Source: Pengzhenrongella frigida (lineage in GTDB: Bacteria > Actinomycetota > Actinomycetes > Actinomycetales > Cellulomonadaceae). Taken from it: a stretch of DNA of 64,000 nt. A program made the translations under genes and the position numbers. Below are positions 18,463-26,515 of this stretch, one piece after another. A model generated the notes under the pieces. That model searched no databases. It had not been told where the DNA came from and worked only from the letters and a program-made list of their open reading frames with translations. Each line of letters begins with the position of its first letter. Position 1 is the first letter of the stretch. The stretch spans positions 1 to 64,000 of the forward strand of contig NZ_SDWW01000021.1 in assembly GCF_004168625.1 (NCBI RefSeq), read 5' to 3'.

Positions 18463-18591
18463 CTGTCCACAACCTGCTGCGAGTGTCGGTGCCGGTCACG
18501 CGGGGTATCGGTTGACAAACTGAACCTTGTACACAGGCTTGTCCACTACCTGTGCACAGCCGTCCGGTCTGTCGTCCACAGGTTGCCCACA
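18463..18591 (+). promoter_or_regulatory. Phased cluster of DnaA-box-like nonamers upstream of dnaB
   Basis: Six nonamers close to the high-G+C DnaA box TTGTCCACA lie in one orientation: CTGTCCACA (18463), TTGTACACA (18527), TTGTCCACT (18539), CTGTGCACA (18550), TCGTCCACA (18572) and TTGCCCACA (18583). Five have one mismatch and one has two. Starts of the last five are 12, 11, 22 and 11 bp apart, close to whole helical turns. The block ends 20 bp before the predicted -35 of dnaB. DnaA binding is inference. Confidence 0.62.
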
Positions 18592-18610
18592 GGTGGGCGC
18601 ACAGGCCGCG

Positions 18611-18639
18611 TTGAAGTCCGACCCGCTGGAGCCTAACCT
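18611..18639 (+). promoter_or_regulatory. dnaB: Predicted dnaB promoter
   Basis: TTGAAG (18611-18616) and TAACCT (18634-18639) are separated by exactly 17 bp, a fair SigA-type match for an actinobacterium. Transcription would start near 18646, leaving about 100 nt before the chosen dnaB start. The DnaA-box-like row lies immediately upstream. Confidence 0.5.
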
Positions 18640-18748
18640 CGCGTAGGCGCAAATCCCGAAGTCAGGAATGTGGCTCGGGATCGTCCTGTCGGACCCTCCT
18701 GCTAGAACATCTGTACGACGAGGTATGACAAGGCAGGGGTGGGTCCGG

Positions 18749-20122
18749 GTGTCGATCGACGAGCTTGAGCAGGGGTACTCGACGGGCCCCGCACGGCCGA
18801 GCTTCGACCGGACCCCGCCGCAGGACATCGCCGCCGAGCAGAGCGTGCTCGGCGGGATGATGATCTCCAAGGACGCGATCGCCGACGTCGTGGAGCACCT
18901 GCGCGGCACCGACTTCTACCGGCCCGCCCACGAGGCCGTCTACGACGCGATCCTCGACCTCTACGGCAAGGGCGAGCCCGCCGACGCGGTCACGGTCTCG
19001 GCCGAGCTGACCAAGCGCGGCGAGATGGGCCGGATCGGCGGGGCGCCCTACCTGCACACGCTGATCTCGATGGTCCCGACCGCGGCCAACGCCGGGTACT
19101 ACGCGAAGATCGTGCGGGAACGGGCCGTGCTCCGCCGGCTCGTCGAGGCGGGCACCCGCATCGTCCAGCTCGGGTACGCGACCGAGGGCGGGGACGTCGA
19201 CGAGATCGTCAACAACGCCCAGGCCGAGGTGTACGCGGTCACCGAGCAGCGCACCTCGGAGGACTACCTCCGCCTCGGGGACGTGATCGGGGGCACGGTC
19301 GACGAGATCGAGGCAGCCGGTCATCGCGGCGACGGGATGGTCGGCGTGCCGACGGGGTTCGCGGACCTAGACCGGCTGACGAACGGGCTGCACCCCGGCC
19401 AGATGATCGTCCTGGCGGCACGCCCGGCAATTGGCAAGTCAACAATGGGTCTAGATATTGCAAGGTCTGCGTCAATAAAACACAATATGGCGTCGGTGAT
19501 CTTCTCGCTCGAGATGAGTCGGAACGAGATCACGATGCGACTGCTCTCGGCGGAGGGCGGCATCCCGCTGCAGAAGATGCGCAACGGGACCATGGGCGAC
19601 GGCGACTGGCAGAAGCTCGCCGGCACCATGGGACGCATCTCCGAGGCGCCGCTGTTCATCGACGACTCGCCGAACATGTCGCTGATGGAGATCCGGGCCA
19701 AGTGCCGCCGGCTCAAGCAGAAGCACGACCTCAAGCTCGTGATCATCGACTACCTGCAGCTGATGAGCTCCGGCAAGCGCGTCGAGTCCCGTCAGCAGGA
19801 GGTCTCGGAGTTCTCCCGCGCGCTCAAGCTCCTCGCGAAGGAGCTCGAGGTCCCGGTCATCGCGATCAGCCAGCTGAACCGTGGCGCCGAGCAGCGCACG
19901 GACAAGAAGCCCGCGATGAGCGACCTGCGCGAGTCGGGCAGCATCGAGCAGGACGCCGACATCGTGATGCTGCTGCACCGCGAGGATGCCTACGAGCGCG
20001 AGAGCCCCCGAGCAGGAGAGGCCGACCTGATCGTGGCCAAGCACCGAAACGGCCCCACCGACGTCATCACGGTGGCCTTCCAGGGTCACCTGTCCCGCTT
20101 CGTCGACATGCAGAGCAACTGA
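18749..20122 (+). CDS. dnaB: Replicative DNA helicase DnaB
   Basis: A hexameric 5'-3' helicase of about 457 residues. The N-terminal collar domain starts PPQDIAAEQSVLGGMM; the RecA-like domain carries Walker A ARPAIGKST (residues 225-232), SLEMS, Walker B LVIIDYLQLM and the C-terminal RESGSIEQDADIVMLLHR. Both positions where DnaB inteins are known (P-loop and RESG/SIEQ) are uninterrupted. Codons from 19427 to 19489 are strikingly AT-rich (25 G/C of 63) although the protein stays conserved. Start choice: GTG at 18749 gives the usual short N-terminus; ATG at 18725 and 18668 are in frame. The next gene overlaps by one base. Confidence 0.96.
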   Translation: MSIDELEQGYSTGPARPSFDRTPPQDIAAEQSVLGGMMISKDAIADVVEHLRGTDFYRPAHEAVYDAILDLYGKGEPADAVTVSAELTKRGEMGRIGGAPYLHTLISMVPTAANAGYYAKIVRERAVLRRLVEAGTRIVQLGYATEGGDVDEIVNNAQAEVYAVTEQRTSEDYLRLGDVIGGTVDEIEAAGHRGDGMVGVPTGFADLDRLTNGLHPGQMIVLAARPAIGKSTMGLDIARSASIKHNMASVIFSLEMSRNEITMRLLSAEGGIPLQKMRNGTMGDGDWQKLAGTMGRISEAPLFIDDSPNMSLMEIRAKCRRLKQKHDLKLVIIDYLQLMSSGKRVESRQQEVSEFSRALKLLAKELEVPVIAISQLNRGAEQRTDKKPAMSDLRESGSIEQDADIVMLLHREDAYERESPRAGEADLIVAKHRNGPTDVITVAFQGHLSRFVDMQSN

Positions 20123-20709
20123 TGATCCGTAGCCAGCTCGCACGCCTGTACTTCGCCGTCAGCCGCTGGAACCTGCGGCTCGAACCGCTCCCGGAGGAGG
20201 GGGTCGGGCTCCTCATCGGGGCCCCGCACACCTCCAACTGGGACTTCATCCTCATGCTCGCCATCACCTGGCGGGCCGGGGTCTCGGCGAAGTTCCTCGG
20301 CAAGCACACGCTGTTCACGGGGCCGGCGGGTCCCCTGATGCGCGCGCTCGGCGGCATCCCGGTGGACCGGGCAAATCCGCGCGGCCTGGTCGAGGACATC
20401 GTGGCGCGGGCGGCCGCGGGGGAGAAGTTCTACCTCGTGGTGACCCCCGAGGGCACGCGCAGCAAGGTGAAGTTCTGGAAGTCGGGCTTCTACCGCATCG
20501 CGATCGACACCGGCCTGCCGGTCACCCTGGGGTACGTCGACCGGACCACGATGACGACCGGGCTCGGGGTCACGCTGCACCTCACCGGAGACGTGCGCGC
20601 GGACATGGACCGGATCCGGGAGTTCTACGCCGACAAGGCCGGGTTCAAGCCGCAGTACCGCACCGAGCCGCGCCTGCCGCACGAGGACTCCCGCCCGAAC
20701 ATGGACTAG
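20122..20709 (+). CDS. 1-acylglycerol-3-phosphate acyltransferase family protein
   Basis: A 195-residue PlsC-family acyltransferase. The HX4D catalytic motif is HTSNWD (His36, Asp41), followed by the GGIPVDR block and the TPEGTRSK motif that binds the glycerol phosphate. Such enzymes esterify lysophosphatidic acid or related acceptors at the membrane; specificity cannot be told. Its ATG shares one base with the dnaB stop (TGATG), so it is translationally coupled to dnaB. Its TAG stop overlaps the stop of the convergent oxidoreductase gene in a shared CTAG. Confidence 0.87.
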   Translation: MIRSQLARLYFAVSRWNLRLEPLPEEGVGLLIGAPHTSNWDFILMLAITWRAGVSAKFLGKHTLFTGPAGPLMRALGGIPVDRANPRGLVEDIVARAAAGEKFYLVVTPEGTRSKVKFWKSGFYRIAIDTGLPVTLGYVDRTTMTTGLGVTLHLTGDVRADMDRIREFYADKAGFKPQYRTEPRLPHEDSRPNMD

Positions 20710-21812
20710 GTGGACCAGACCCCGAACAGCTCCGCGAACGCGCCGCTGAACAGGTCGGCACCCTTCATCGCGCTCGTCTCGGCCGGGCCGAGGATCCGGC
20801 GGGTGCCGTCCGCGTCGACGAGCTGCGACGCGCCGCCGTCGGGCCCCAGGGGCAGCACGATGAGCTCGGGTGCGGCCGCGTAGGTCGCCGTCGGCTCCCG
20901 CCCCTCGATCAGGGCGCGGATGTTGGCCGCGACGACCTTCGCGTGGGCCTGCGCGGCCGACGCGCGCTTGGTCTCCCTGATGTCGGTGATGTCACCGACG
21001 GCGAAGACGCGATCGAAGCCCAGGACGGTGAGCCGGGTGGTGACCGCGACCTCGCCGTCCCAGCCGCGCGCGACCCGCAGCTCGCTGCCGAGGTAGTCGG
21101 TGGCGGGCAGGTTCCCGTAGCAGCGGAACCAGATCTGGGCCTCGATCGATCGCCCGGCGGCCGTCTCGACCGTGAACGGTCCGAAGACGCCGACGTCGTG
21201 CGGCGGCAGCGAACCGAGCGGCGCACCGAACTCGAAGACCACGCCGCGCGCTTCGAGCTGGGAGCGGACCGACGCGCGGAGCTCGGGGGAGTAGTCACCC
21301 GTGGTCAGCACGTCGTCGGCCTGGTCCACGATGGTGATGGCGAGCGCGGGGAAGGCTGCCAGCAGCTCCCCGGCGAGCTCGAGGCCGACGGGTCCCGCTC
21401 CGACCAGCAGCGCGCGGTCCGCGGCCCCCAGCGCCTCGCGCATCCGGGCCAGCCGTGCGCGGGCGACCCAGGCGTCGGACTCGACGAACTTCGCGGGGAA
21501 CGGATAGGCGGTGCCTGTGGCCAGGACCAGGTAGTCGGCGGTGATCGACCGGTCGGCGGAGAACTTCACCTCGGTGGGACTGACCAGCTGCGCGTACTCG
21601 TGGATCACCCGGCCACGGGCCAGCAGCCGGTCGTACGGGAAGAAGATCCGGTCCTCCCAGGTGGCGTCGACCGCGGCCCGGAGCGCGCCCACCGCATGCA
21701 CGAAGGCGTCCTTCGGCTCGACGAGGACGACGTCGGCGACGTCATCGAGCGCCTTCGCGACGGCGATCCCGCCGTACCCGCCGCCGATGACGACCACTGT
21801 GGGCATGACCAT
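20706..21812 (-). CDS. FAD-dependent pyridine nucleotide oxidoreductase (NDH-2/AIF-like)
   Basis: A 368-residue flavoprotein. The N-terminal FAD motif GGGYGG (residues 10-15) is followed by LVLATGTAYPFP, the NAD-binding GAGPVGLELAGEL, and FAVGDITDI, which contacts the flavin near the end. The layout fits the type II NADH dehydrogenase / AIF group. The substrate is unknown. Start is ATG at 21812 or the second ATG at 21806. It converges on the plsC-like gene with stop codons sharing CTAG, so no space remains for a conventional terminator. Confidence 0.85.
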   Translation of the reverse strand: MVMPTVVVIGGGYGGIAVAKALDDVADVVLVEPKDAFVHAVGALRAAVDATWEDRIFFPYDRLLARGRVIHEYAQLVSPTEVKFSADRSITADYLVLATGTAYPFPAKFVESDAWVARARLARMREALGAADRALLVGAGPVGLELAGELLAAFPALAITIVDQADDVLTTGDYSPELRASVRSQLEARGVVFEFGAPLGSLPPHDVGVFGPFTVETAAGRSIEAQIWFRCYGNLPATDYLGSELRVARGWDGEVAVTTRLTVLGFDRVFAVGDITDIRETKRASAAQAHAKVVAANIRALIEGREPTATYAAAPELIVLPLGPDGGASQLVDADGTRRILGPAETSAMKGADLFSGAFAELFGVWST

Positions 21813-21892
21813 GAGCGTTCCTCCCCTTGACCGAGGCCCCCATCCTCACACCCGATGCGTGGTCGAGACGTTGCCGGGCGAGGTGGCGAGCG

Positions 21893-23353
21893 TCACGCTC
21901 CGGCTGGGCCCGCCGGGCCCGCCGGGTCGGCCGCACCGGGCTCCCCGGCCGGGCGAGCGGCGGCCAGGCTGGACGGGATCGTTCCCAGCGCGAGCAGGCC
22001 GCCGGCGACGAGCAGCCCGGCGCAGATCAGCATCGACGTGCGGTTGGCCGGGCCCAGGGTCGCGGGGTCGATCAGGCTGGTCCCGACGCCGGCGGCCAGG
22101 GGCAGGACCGCGACCGCCATCAGCCCGGCTGCGCGCGCGACGGCGTTGTTCACCCCGCTCGCGACGCCCGCGTGCCGATCGGCGGCGGAGGTGAGCGCTG
22201 TCACCGTCAGCGGCGCGACGGTGAGGGACAGGCCGAGCCCGAACACGACGATCCCCGGGAGCACGCCGGTCAGGTAGGTCGAACCGGCGTCGATCCCGGC
22301 GAGCAGGACGGCGCCGCCGGCGCAGATCAGCGGTCCGACTGCCATCGGGACCCGCGGTCCGATCCGCTGCGCCAGCCCGCCGGCCCGTGCGGACAGCACG
22401 AGCATGAGGGCGGTCACGGGCAGCGGGGCGAGACCGGCGGCGAGCGGCGAGAAGCCCACGACGACCTGCAGGGTGATGACGAGGAAGAAGAACAGCCCGC
22501 CGATCGCGCCGTAGACGAGGAACGTCACGACGTTGGTCGCGGAGAACACGCGCGAGGCGAAGATCCGCAGCGGGAGCATCGGATGCGACGAGCGGGCCTC
22601 GACGACGACGAAGCCGATCATCGCGGCCGCGCCGACCGCGAGGGTGCCGAGCACGAGCGCGTCGGCACCGCGCTCGGGCCAGGCCGTGAAGCCGTAGGTC
22701 ACGCACGCCAGGCCCAGCGCGCCGGTGAGCGAGCCGGCCACGTCGATCCGGCGGGAGGCATCTGGATCGGCGGACTCGGGGACGTGGCGCAGGGCGACGA
22801 CGACCACGGCCAGCGCGATCGGCAGGTTGATGAGGAACACGAGCCGCCAGCTCGCGACCCCCACCAGCCAGCCACCGAGGAACGGTCCGGCCGCACCCGC
22901 GATCCCGCCGAGTCCCGACCAGGCCCCGATCGCGCGCGACCGGTCGCCCGGGTCGAACGCCGACTGCAGGATCGCGAGGGAGCCGGGGACGAGCAGGGCC
23001 CCGCCGACCCCTTGCAGCGCCCGGGCGACGATCAGGGCGTTCACGTTCGGCGCGAGGCCGCACAACAACGACGCCACCGCGAACCACGTGACCCCGATGA
23101 CGAACACCCGACGTCGACCGAACCGGTCACCGAGCGACCCGCCGAGCAGGATGAAGGCCGCCAGCGGGAGCGCGTACCCGTTGACGGTCCATTGCAGGGA
23201 GGCCGCGTCGGCGGCGAACTCGGCGCCGATGCTCGGCAGGGCGATGTTGACGACCGTGCCGTCGATGAAGGCCATCCCGGACCCCAGCACCGTCGCGAGC
23301 AGCACCCAGCGGCCGGCGGGCGCGCCATAGCGGACGAGCGACATGCCCGCCAT
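21893..23353 (-). CDS. MFS drug-exporter family protein (DHA2, 14-helix type)
   Basis: A 486-residue transporter with about 14 helices. It shows DGTVVNIALPSIG in helix 1, the loop motif GGSLGDRFGRRRVFVIG, and ALQGVGGALLVPGSLAILQ, all typical of DHA2 proton-coupled exporters such as LfrA and QacA. The C-terminus ends in a short Ala/Gly/Pro tail. The substrate is unknown and no local TetR repressor is present. ATG at 23353 follows GGGAG at proper spacing; ATG at 23344 is possible. It is divergent from the phytoene-dehydrogenase-like gene. Confidence 0.9.
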   Translation of the reverse strand: MAGMSLVRYGAPAGRWVLLATVLGSGMAFIDGTVVNIALPSIGAEFAADAASLQWTVNGYALPLAAFILLGGSLGDRFGRRRVFVIGVTWFAVASLLCGLAPNVNALIVARALQGVGGALLVPGSLAILQSAFDPGDRSRAIGAWSGLGGIAGAAGPFLGGWLVGVASWRLVFLINLPIALAVVVVALRHVPESADPDASRRIDVAGSLTGALGLACVTYGFTAWPERGADALVLGTLAVGAAAMIGFVVVEARSSHPMLPLRIFASRVFSATNVVTFLVYGAIGGLFFFLVITLQVVVGFSPLAAGLAPLPVTALMLVLSARAGGLAQRIGPRVPMAVGPLICAGGAVLLAGIDAGSTYLTGVLPGIVVFGLGLSLTVAPLTVTALTSAADRHAGVASGVNNAVARAAGLMAVAVLPLAAGVGTSLIDPATLGPANRTSMLICAGLLVAGGLLALGTIPSSLAAARPAGEPGAADPAGPAGPAGA

Positions 23354-23490
23354 TGTGCTCCCGGGGGCCCCAGCGCTCCCGGGGACCCGCTCTCCCAGGG
23401 AACCGCGCCGCCGGCTGCGGTGACCGCGCGGTTGCGCCGCTGCGGCCGCCGGTGCGACGGTGAGCGCCGACCACGGGAGAGGGAGCGCTC

Positions 23491-25089
23491 ATGAGCCCAC
23501 GCACGGTGGACGCCGTCGTGATCGGGGCGGGCCCGAACGGCCTGGTCGCCGCGAACGCCCTGGCCGACGCCGGTTGGGAGGTGCTGCTCCTCGAGGCGGC
23601 CGACGACGTCGGCGGTGCGGTCCGCAGTGCGCAGGTCACCGCGCCCGGGTTCACGACGGACCTGTTCAGCGCCTTCTACCCGCTGGCCGCGGCCTCGCCG
23701 CTGATGCGCGACCTCGACCTCGGCGCGCACGGGCTGACCTGGGTGCGCGCGCCGGACGTCCTCGCGCACGCCCTCGACGACGGGCGCGCGGCGCTCCTGA
23801 CCCCCGACCCCGCCCGGACGGCTGCCGGCCTGGACGCCTTCGCGGCCGGCGACGGCGACGCCTGGCTGGCGATGGTCGCGGACTGGGACCGCATCCGCGA
23901 CCCGCTGCTCGACGCGCTGTTCTCCCCGTTCCCGCCGGTCGCCGCGGCGACCCGCCTGCTGCGTCGGACCGGGGTGGCCGGCGGCCTGGAGCTCGCCCGG
24001 CTCGCCGTCCTGCCCGTGCGCCGGCTCGCCGAGGAGCAGTTCCGCGGCGAGGGCGCCGCGCTGCTCCTCACGGGCAACGCCATGCACAGCGACCTCCCGC
24101 CGGACGCCGCCGGCAGCGGCCTGTTCGGCTGGCTGCTCGCGATGCTGGCGCAGGACGTGGGCTTCCCCGTCCCGCGCGGCGGGGCCGGCCGGCTGGCGGA
24201 CGCGCTCACGCACCGATTCATCGCCGCGGGCGGCGCGGTGCGCACGGGGGCGCGGGTGGAGTCGGTGGTGGTGTCCGGTGGCCGGGCCGTCGGGGTCCGG
24301 ATCGCCGGCGGCGACGTGGTCGTGGCGCGGCACGCGGTGCTCGCGGACGTCGCCGCGCCGGCGCTCTACCGCGACCTGGTCGGGCTCGACCGCCTGCCCG
24401 CGCGCCTGCGCCGTGACCTCGCCCGGTTCCAGTGGGACCACGCGACCCTCAAGGTGAACTGGGCGTTGGACCGGCCGGTGCCGTGGACCGCGCGCGAGGT
24501 CCGGGGTGCGGGGACGGTCCATCTCGGCACCGACGTCGACGGTTTCGTCGACACCGCCGCCGATCTGGCCGTCGGACGGGTGCCGCGGCGACCGTTCCTG
24601 CTGCTCGGCCAGATGACGACCACCGACCCGACGCGGTCGCCGGCCGGCACCGAGTCCGTGTGGGCATACACGCACCTGCCGCACCGTGAGGCGTGGTCTG
24701 CCGCCGACCTCGAGGCCCAGGTCGAGCGCATGGAGGCGGCGGTCGAACGGGTCGCACCCGGCTTTCGCGACGCCGCGATCGCCCGGCACGTCCAGTCGCC
24801 GGGCGACTTCGAGGCGGCGAACGCGAACCTGGTCGGCGGGGCGATCAACGGCGGCTCCGCGGCGCTCCACCAGCAGCTGTTCTTCCGGCCGACTCCCCGC
24901 CTCGGGCGGTCAGGGACGCCGCTGGAGGGGCCGTATCTGGCGAGCGCGTCCGCTCACCCCGGCGGTGGGGTGCACGGCGCGGCCGGGTGGAACGCGGCCC
25001 GGGCCGCGCTCGGCGGGGCCGGTCGGTTCGGCGGCGCCCGACGCCGGCTCACCCGGACCGCCTGGGGGCGGCTGCTGGGCGAGCGTTGA
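23491..25089 (+). CDS. Phytoene desaturase-like FAD oxidoreductase
   Basis: A 532-residue flavoprotein with the dinucleotide-binding motif VIGAGPNGLVAANALADAG at the N-terminus and the CrtI/PYROXD2-type C-terminal block SAHPGGGVHGAAGWNAA. Similar proteins are annotated NAD(P)/FAD-dependent oxidoreductase. No carotenoid synthesis genes are nearby, so a role in carotenoid biosynthesis should not be assumed. ATG at 23491 has a GGGAGAGGGAG stretch upstream. A hairpin element follows the stop. Confidence 0.82.
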   Translation: MSPRTVDAVVIGAGPNGLVAANALADAGWEVLLLEAADDVGGAVRSAQVTAPGFTTDLFSAFYPLAAASPLMRDLDLGAHGLTWVRAPDVLAHALDDGRAALLTPDPARTAAGLDAFAAGDGDAWLAMVADWDRIRDPLLDALFSPFPPVAAATRLLRRTGVAGGLELARLAVLPVRRLAEEQFRGEGAALLLTGNAMHSDLPPDAAGSGLFGWLLAMLAQDVGFPVPRGGAGRLADALTHRFIAAGGAVRTGARVESVVVSGGRAVGVRIAGGDVVVARHAVLADVAAPALYRDLVGLDRLPARLRRDLARFQWDHATLKVNWALDRPVPWTAREVRGAGTVHLGTDVDGFVDTAADLAVGRVPRRPFLLLGQMTTTDPTRSPAGTESVWAYTHLPHREAWSAADLEAQVERMEAAVERVAPGFRDAAIARHVQSPGDFEAANANLVGGAINGGSAALHQQLFFRPTPRLGRSGTPLEGPYLASASAHPGGGVHGAAGWNAARAALGGAGRFGGARRRLTRTAWGRLLGER

Positions 25090-25113
25090 CGGGTGAAGTC
25101 AGGCGAGATCGCA

Positions 25114-25168
25114 CGCTGAGATAGTGCTTCTGTGCCGAGACCGTCAGTTTCAACGGACTATCTCGGCG
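25114..25168. repeat. Long hairpin element B between convergent genes
   Basis: CGCTGAGATAGT (25114-25125) pairs with ACTATCTCGGCG (25157-25168), 12 bp with one G-U wobble, around a 31-bp interior that begins GCTTCTGTGCCGAG. It lies between the convergent oxidoreductase and DHFR-family genes. Outer bases and interior resemble element A at 17011-17074 while the inner arm bases differ but still pair. Confidence 0.72.
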
Positions 25169-25204
25169 CAGATGGACGATTTCGACCTTTGTGTTGCCGA
25201 TGGG

Positions 25205-25753
25205 TCAGCGGCGCGGGCCGTAGACGGCGATGGTGTTGCCTTTGCTCGTCGTGCTCGAGTCGAGCAGGGTCAGGCGGGTCTGGGGGTCGCCCGGCTCGAA
25301 GAGCCGCCGACCGGATCCCGCGACCACGGGGTGCGTGGTGAGGGTCAGTGCGTCGAGGAGGCCGGCGAAGAGCAGCTGTCGCACCACGGAGATGCTGCCG
25401 TTCACGGCGATGTCCCCGCCGTCGTCGTTCCGCATCGCCGCGATCGTCGTGAGGAGGTCGCCCTCCAGGAGTCGGGCGTTCTGCCACTCCAGGTCGCCCG
25501 TCAGCGTGCGGGAGACGACCAGCTTCTCCACGGGGTTGATGAACGCCGCGAACGGGTCGTCGTCGGCCGCGTTCGGCCAGTACGAAGCCCACTCCTGATA
25601 GCTCACCCGGCCGAGCAGCACGGTGCCGACCTTCGCGATCGCGGCACCCATCGCCTGGCCGAGCTCGTCGTCGAACTGGTCGAACTGCCAGAGGTTGGGC
25701 GACTCCACCACGCCGTCGACGGAGTGGAAGAGGTGGGCGGTGACGGTGCGCAT
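25205..25753 (-). CDS. Dihydrofolate reductase family protein (RibD C-terminal fold)
   Basis: A 182-residue protein with the RibD_C/DHFR-like fold: the N-terminal HLFHSVDGVVESP, the central VLLGRVSYQEWASYWP and the C-terminal GGDIAVNGSISVVRQLL and HPVVAGSGRRLF motifs. These small proteins are common in actinobacteria and most are of unknown substrate; they are not the housekeeping DHFR. ATG at 25753 is preceded by AAGGAG seven bases away. It converges with the upstream oxidoreductase across hairpin element B. Confidence 0.88.
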   Translation of the reverse strand: MRTVTAHLFHSVDGVVESPNLWQFDQFDDELGQAMGAAIAKVGTVLLGRVSYQEWASYWPNAADDDPFAAFINPVEKLVVSRTLTGDLEWQNARLLEGDLLTTIAAMRNDDGGDIAVNGSISVVRQLLFAGLLDALTLTTHPVVAGSGRRLFEPGDPQTRLTLLDSSTTSKGNTIAVYGPRR

Positions 25754-25821
25754 GGGCTTGCTCCTTCGGATCGGCAGACGACACCTTCACCGTAGGGGAA
25801 CGCAGCGCCGAGGCGCCCGGC

Positions 25822-26379
25822 TCAGTCCGTCGCGAGCTTGCTGTAGATCACCAGGTCGATGCGCTCGTGGTTGCGGCCGGGAGCGGCGCTGCGCAGCAGG
25901 CCCTCCTGCAGGAAGCCGATCCGCTCGGCGACCCGACGTGACCCGGCGTTGCCCTCTGCCGCGAGCAGCTCGACGCGCGCGAAGCCGACGTCGCGCAGCG
26001 CCCACTCGGTGACCGCCGCGGCGGCGCGAACCGCAACCCCCCGGCGTCGGGCGTCGGGCGCGACCCAGTAGCCGACCTCCGCGACGGACTGCAGCGGTGC
26101 CATTCGGACGAGCCCGAAGGATCCCACCAGGGTCCCGGCCGGGTCGGTGACGGCGAAGTTGACCGCGGTCTTGTGGGTCCACGCATCCGCGCTCATCGGT
26201 CCGACGTAGCTCTCGGCATGCTTGAGCTCGTACGGGAACGGGATGGTCGTCCAGCGCACGATCTCGGGATCTTGGCAGGCGGCGAAGACGGCGTCGGCGT
26301 CGGTCTCGCGCCAGGGCCGCAGGATCAGGCCGTCGGCCGCGAGGGTGGGCTGGTTCGCGGGCCACTTGAGAGGGGTCAC
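25822..26379 (-). CDS. GNAT N-acetyltransferase (RimJ/RimL type)
   Basis: A 185-residue acetyltransferase. It shows LILRPWRETDADAVFAACQDPEI near the N-terminus, EVGYWVAPDARRRGVA (the acetyl-CoA pyrophosphate-binding Arg/Gly loop) in the centre, and AERIGFLQEGLLR towards the end, the usual order for RimJ/RimL-like enzymes that acetylate protein N-termini or small amines. The acceptor is unknown. I chose GTG at 26379, the first start that leaves the domain intact; longer in-frame versions run into the divergent promoter region. Confidence 0.85.
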   Translation of the reverse strand: MTPLKWPANQPTLAADGLILRPWRETDADAVFAACQDPEIVRWTTIPFPYELKHAESYVGPMSADAWTHKTAVNFAVTDPAGTLVGSFGLVRMAPLQSVAEVGYWVAPDARRRGVAVRAAAAVTEWALRDVGFARVELLAAEGNAGSRRVAERIGFLQEGLLRSAAPGRNHERIDLVIYSKLATD

Positions 26380-26515
26380 GGGCCCGACCCTATGCTTTCC
26401 GGCCCCCGTTTTGGACCCGGGTGACCTAGGTTGATTCTCTCGACCCTCGCCCACGCGAGCGCGGGCGCGGGGACAGCGGGTTGCACGACACCGGCGACGA
26501 GCGGGGAGAGGCACC

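Noticed and set aside
18453-18667. The DnaA-box row as the chromosomal origin
   Set aside because: The actinobacterial origin lies between dnaA and dnaN, which are not here; the sites are imperfect, all in one orientation and placed as a promoter-upstream array.
20706-20709. Frame error at the shared CTAG stop of plsC and the oxidoreductase
   Set aside because: Both proteins have normal family lengths and ends; a four-base convergent stop overlap is compatible with two intact genes.
23491-25089. Carotenoid biosynthesis gene crtI
   Set aside because: The sequence is closer to the broad PYROXD2-like oxidoreductases and no crtB, crtE or lycopene-processing gene is adjacent.
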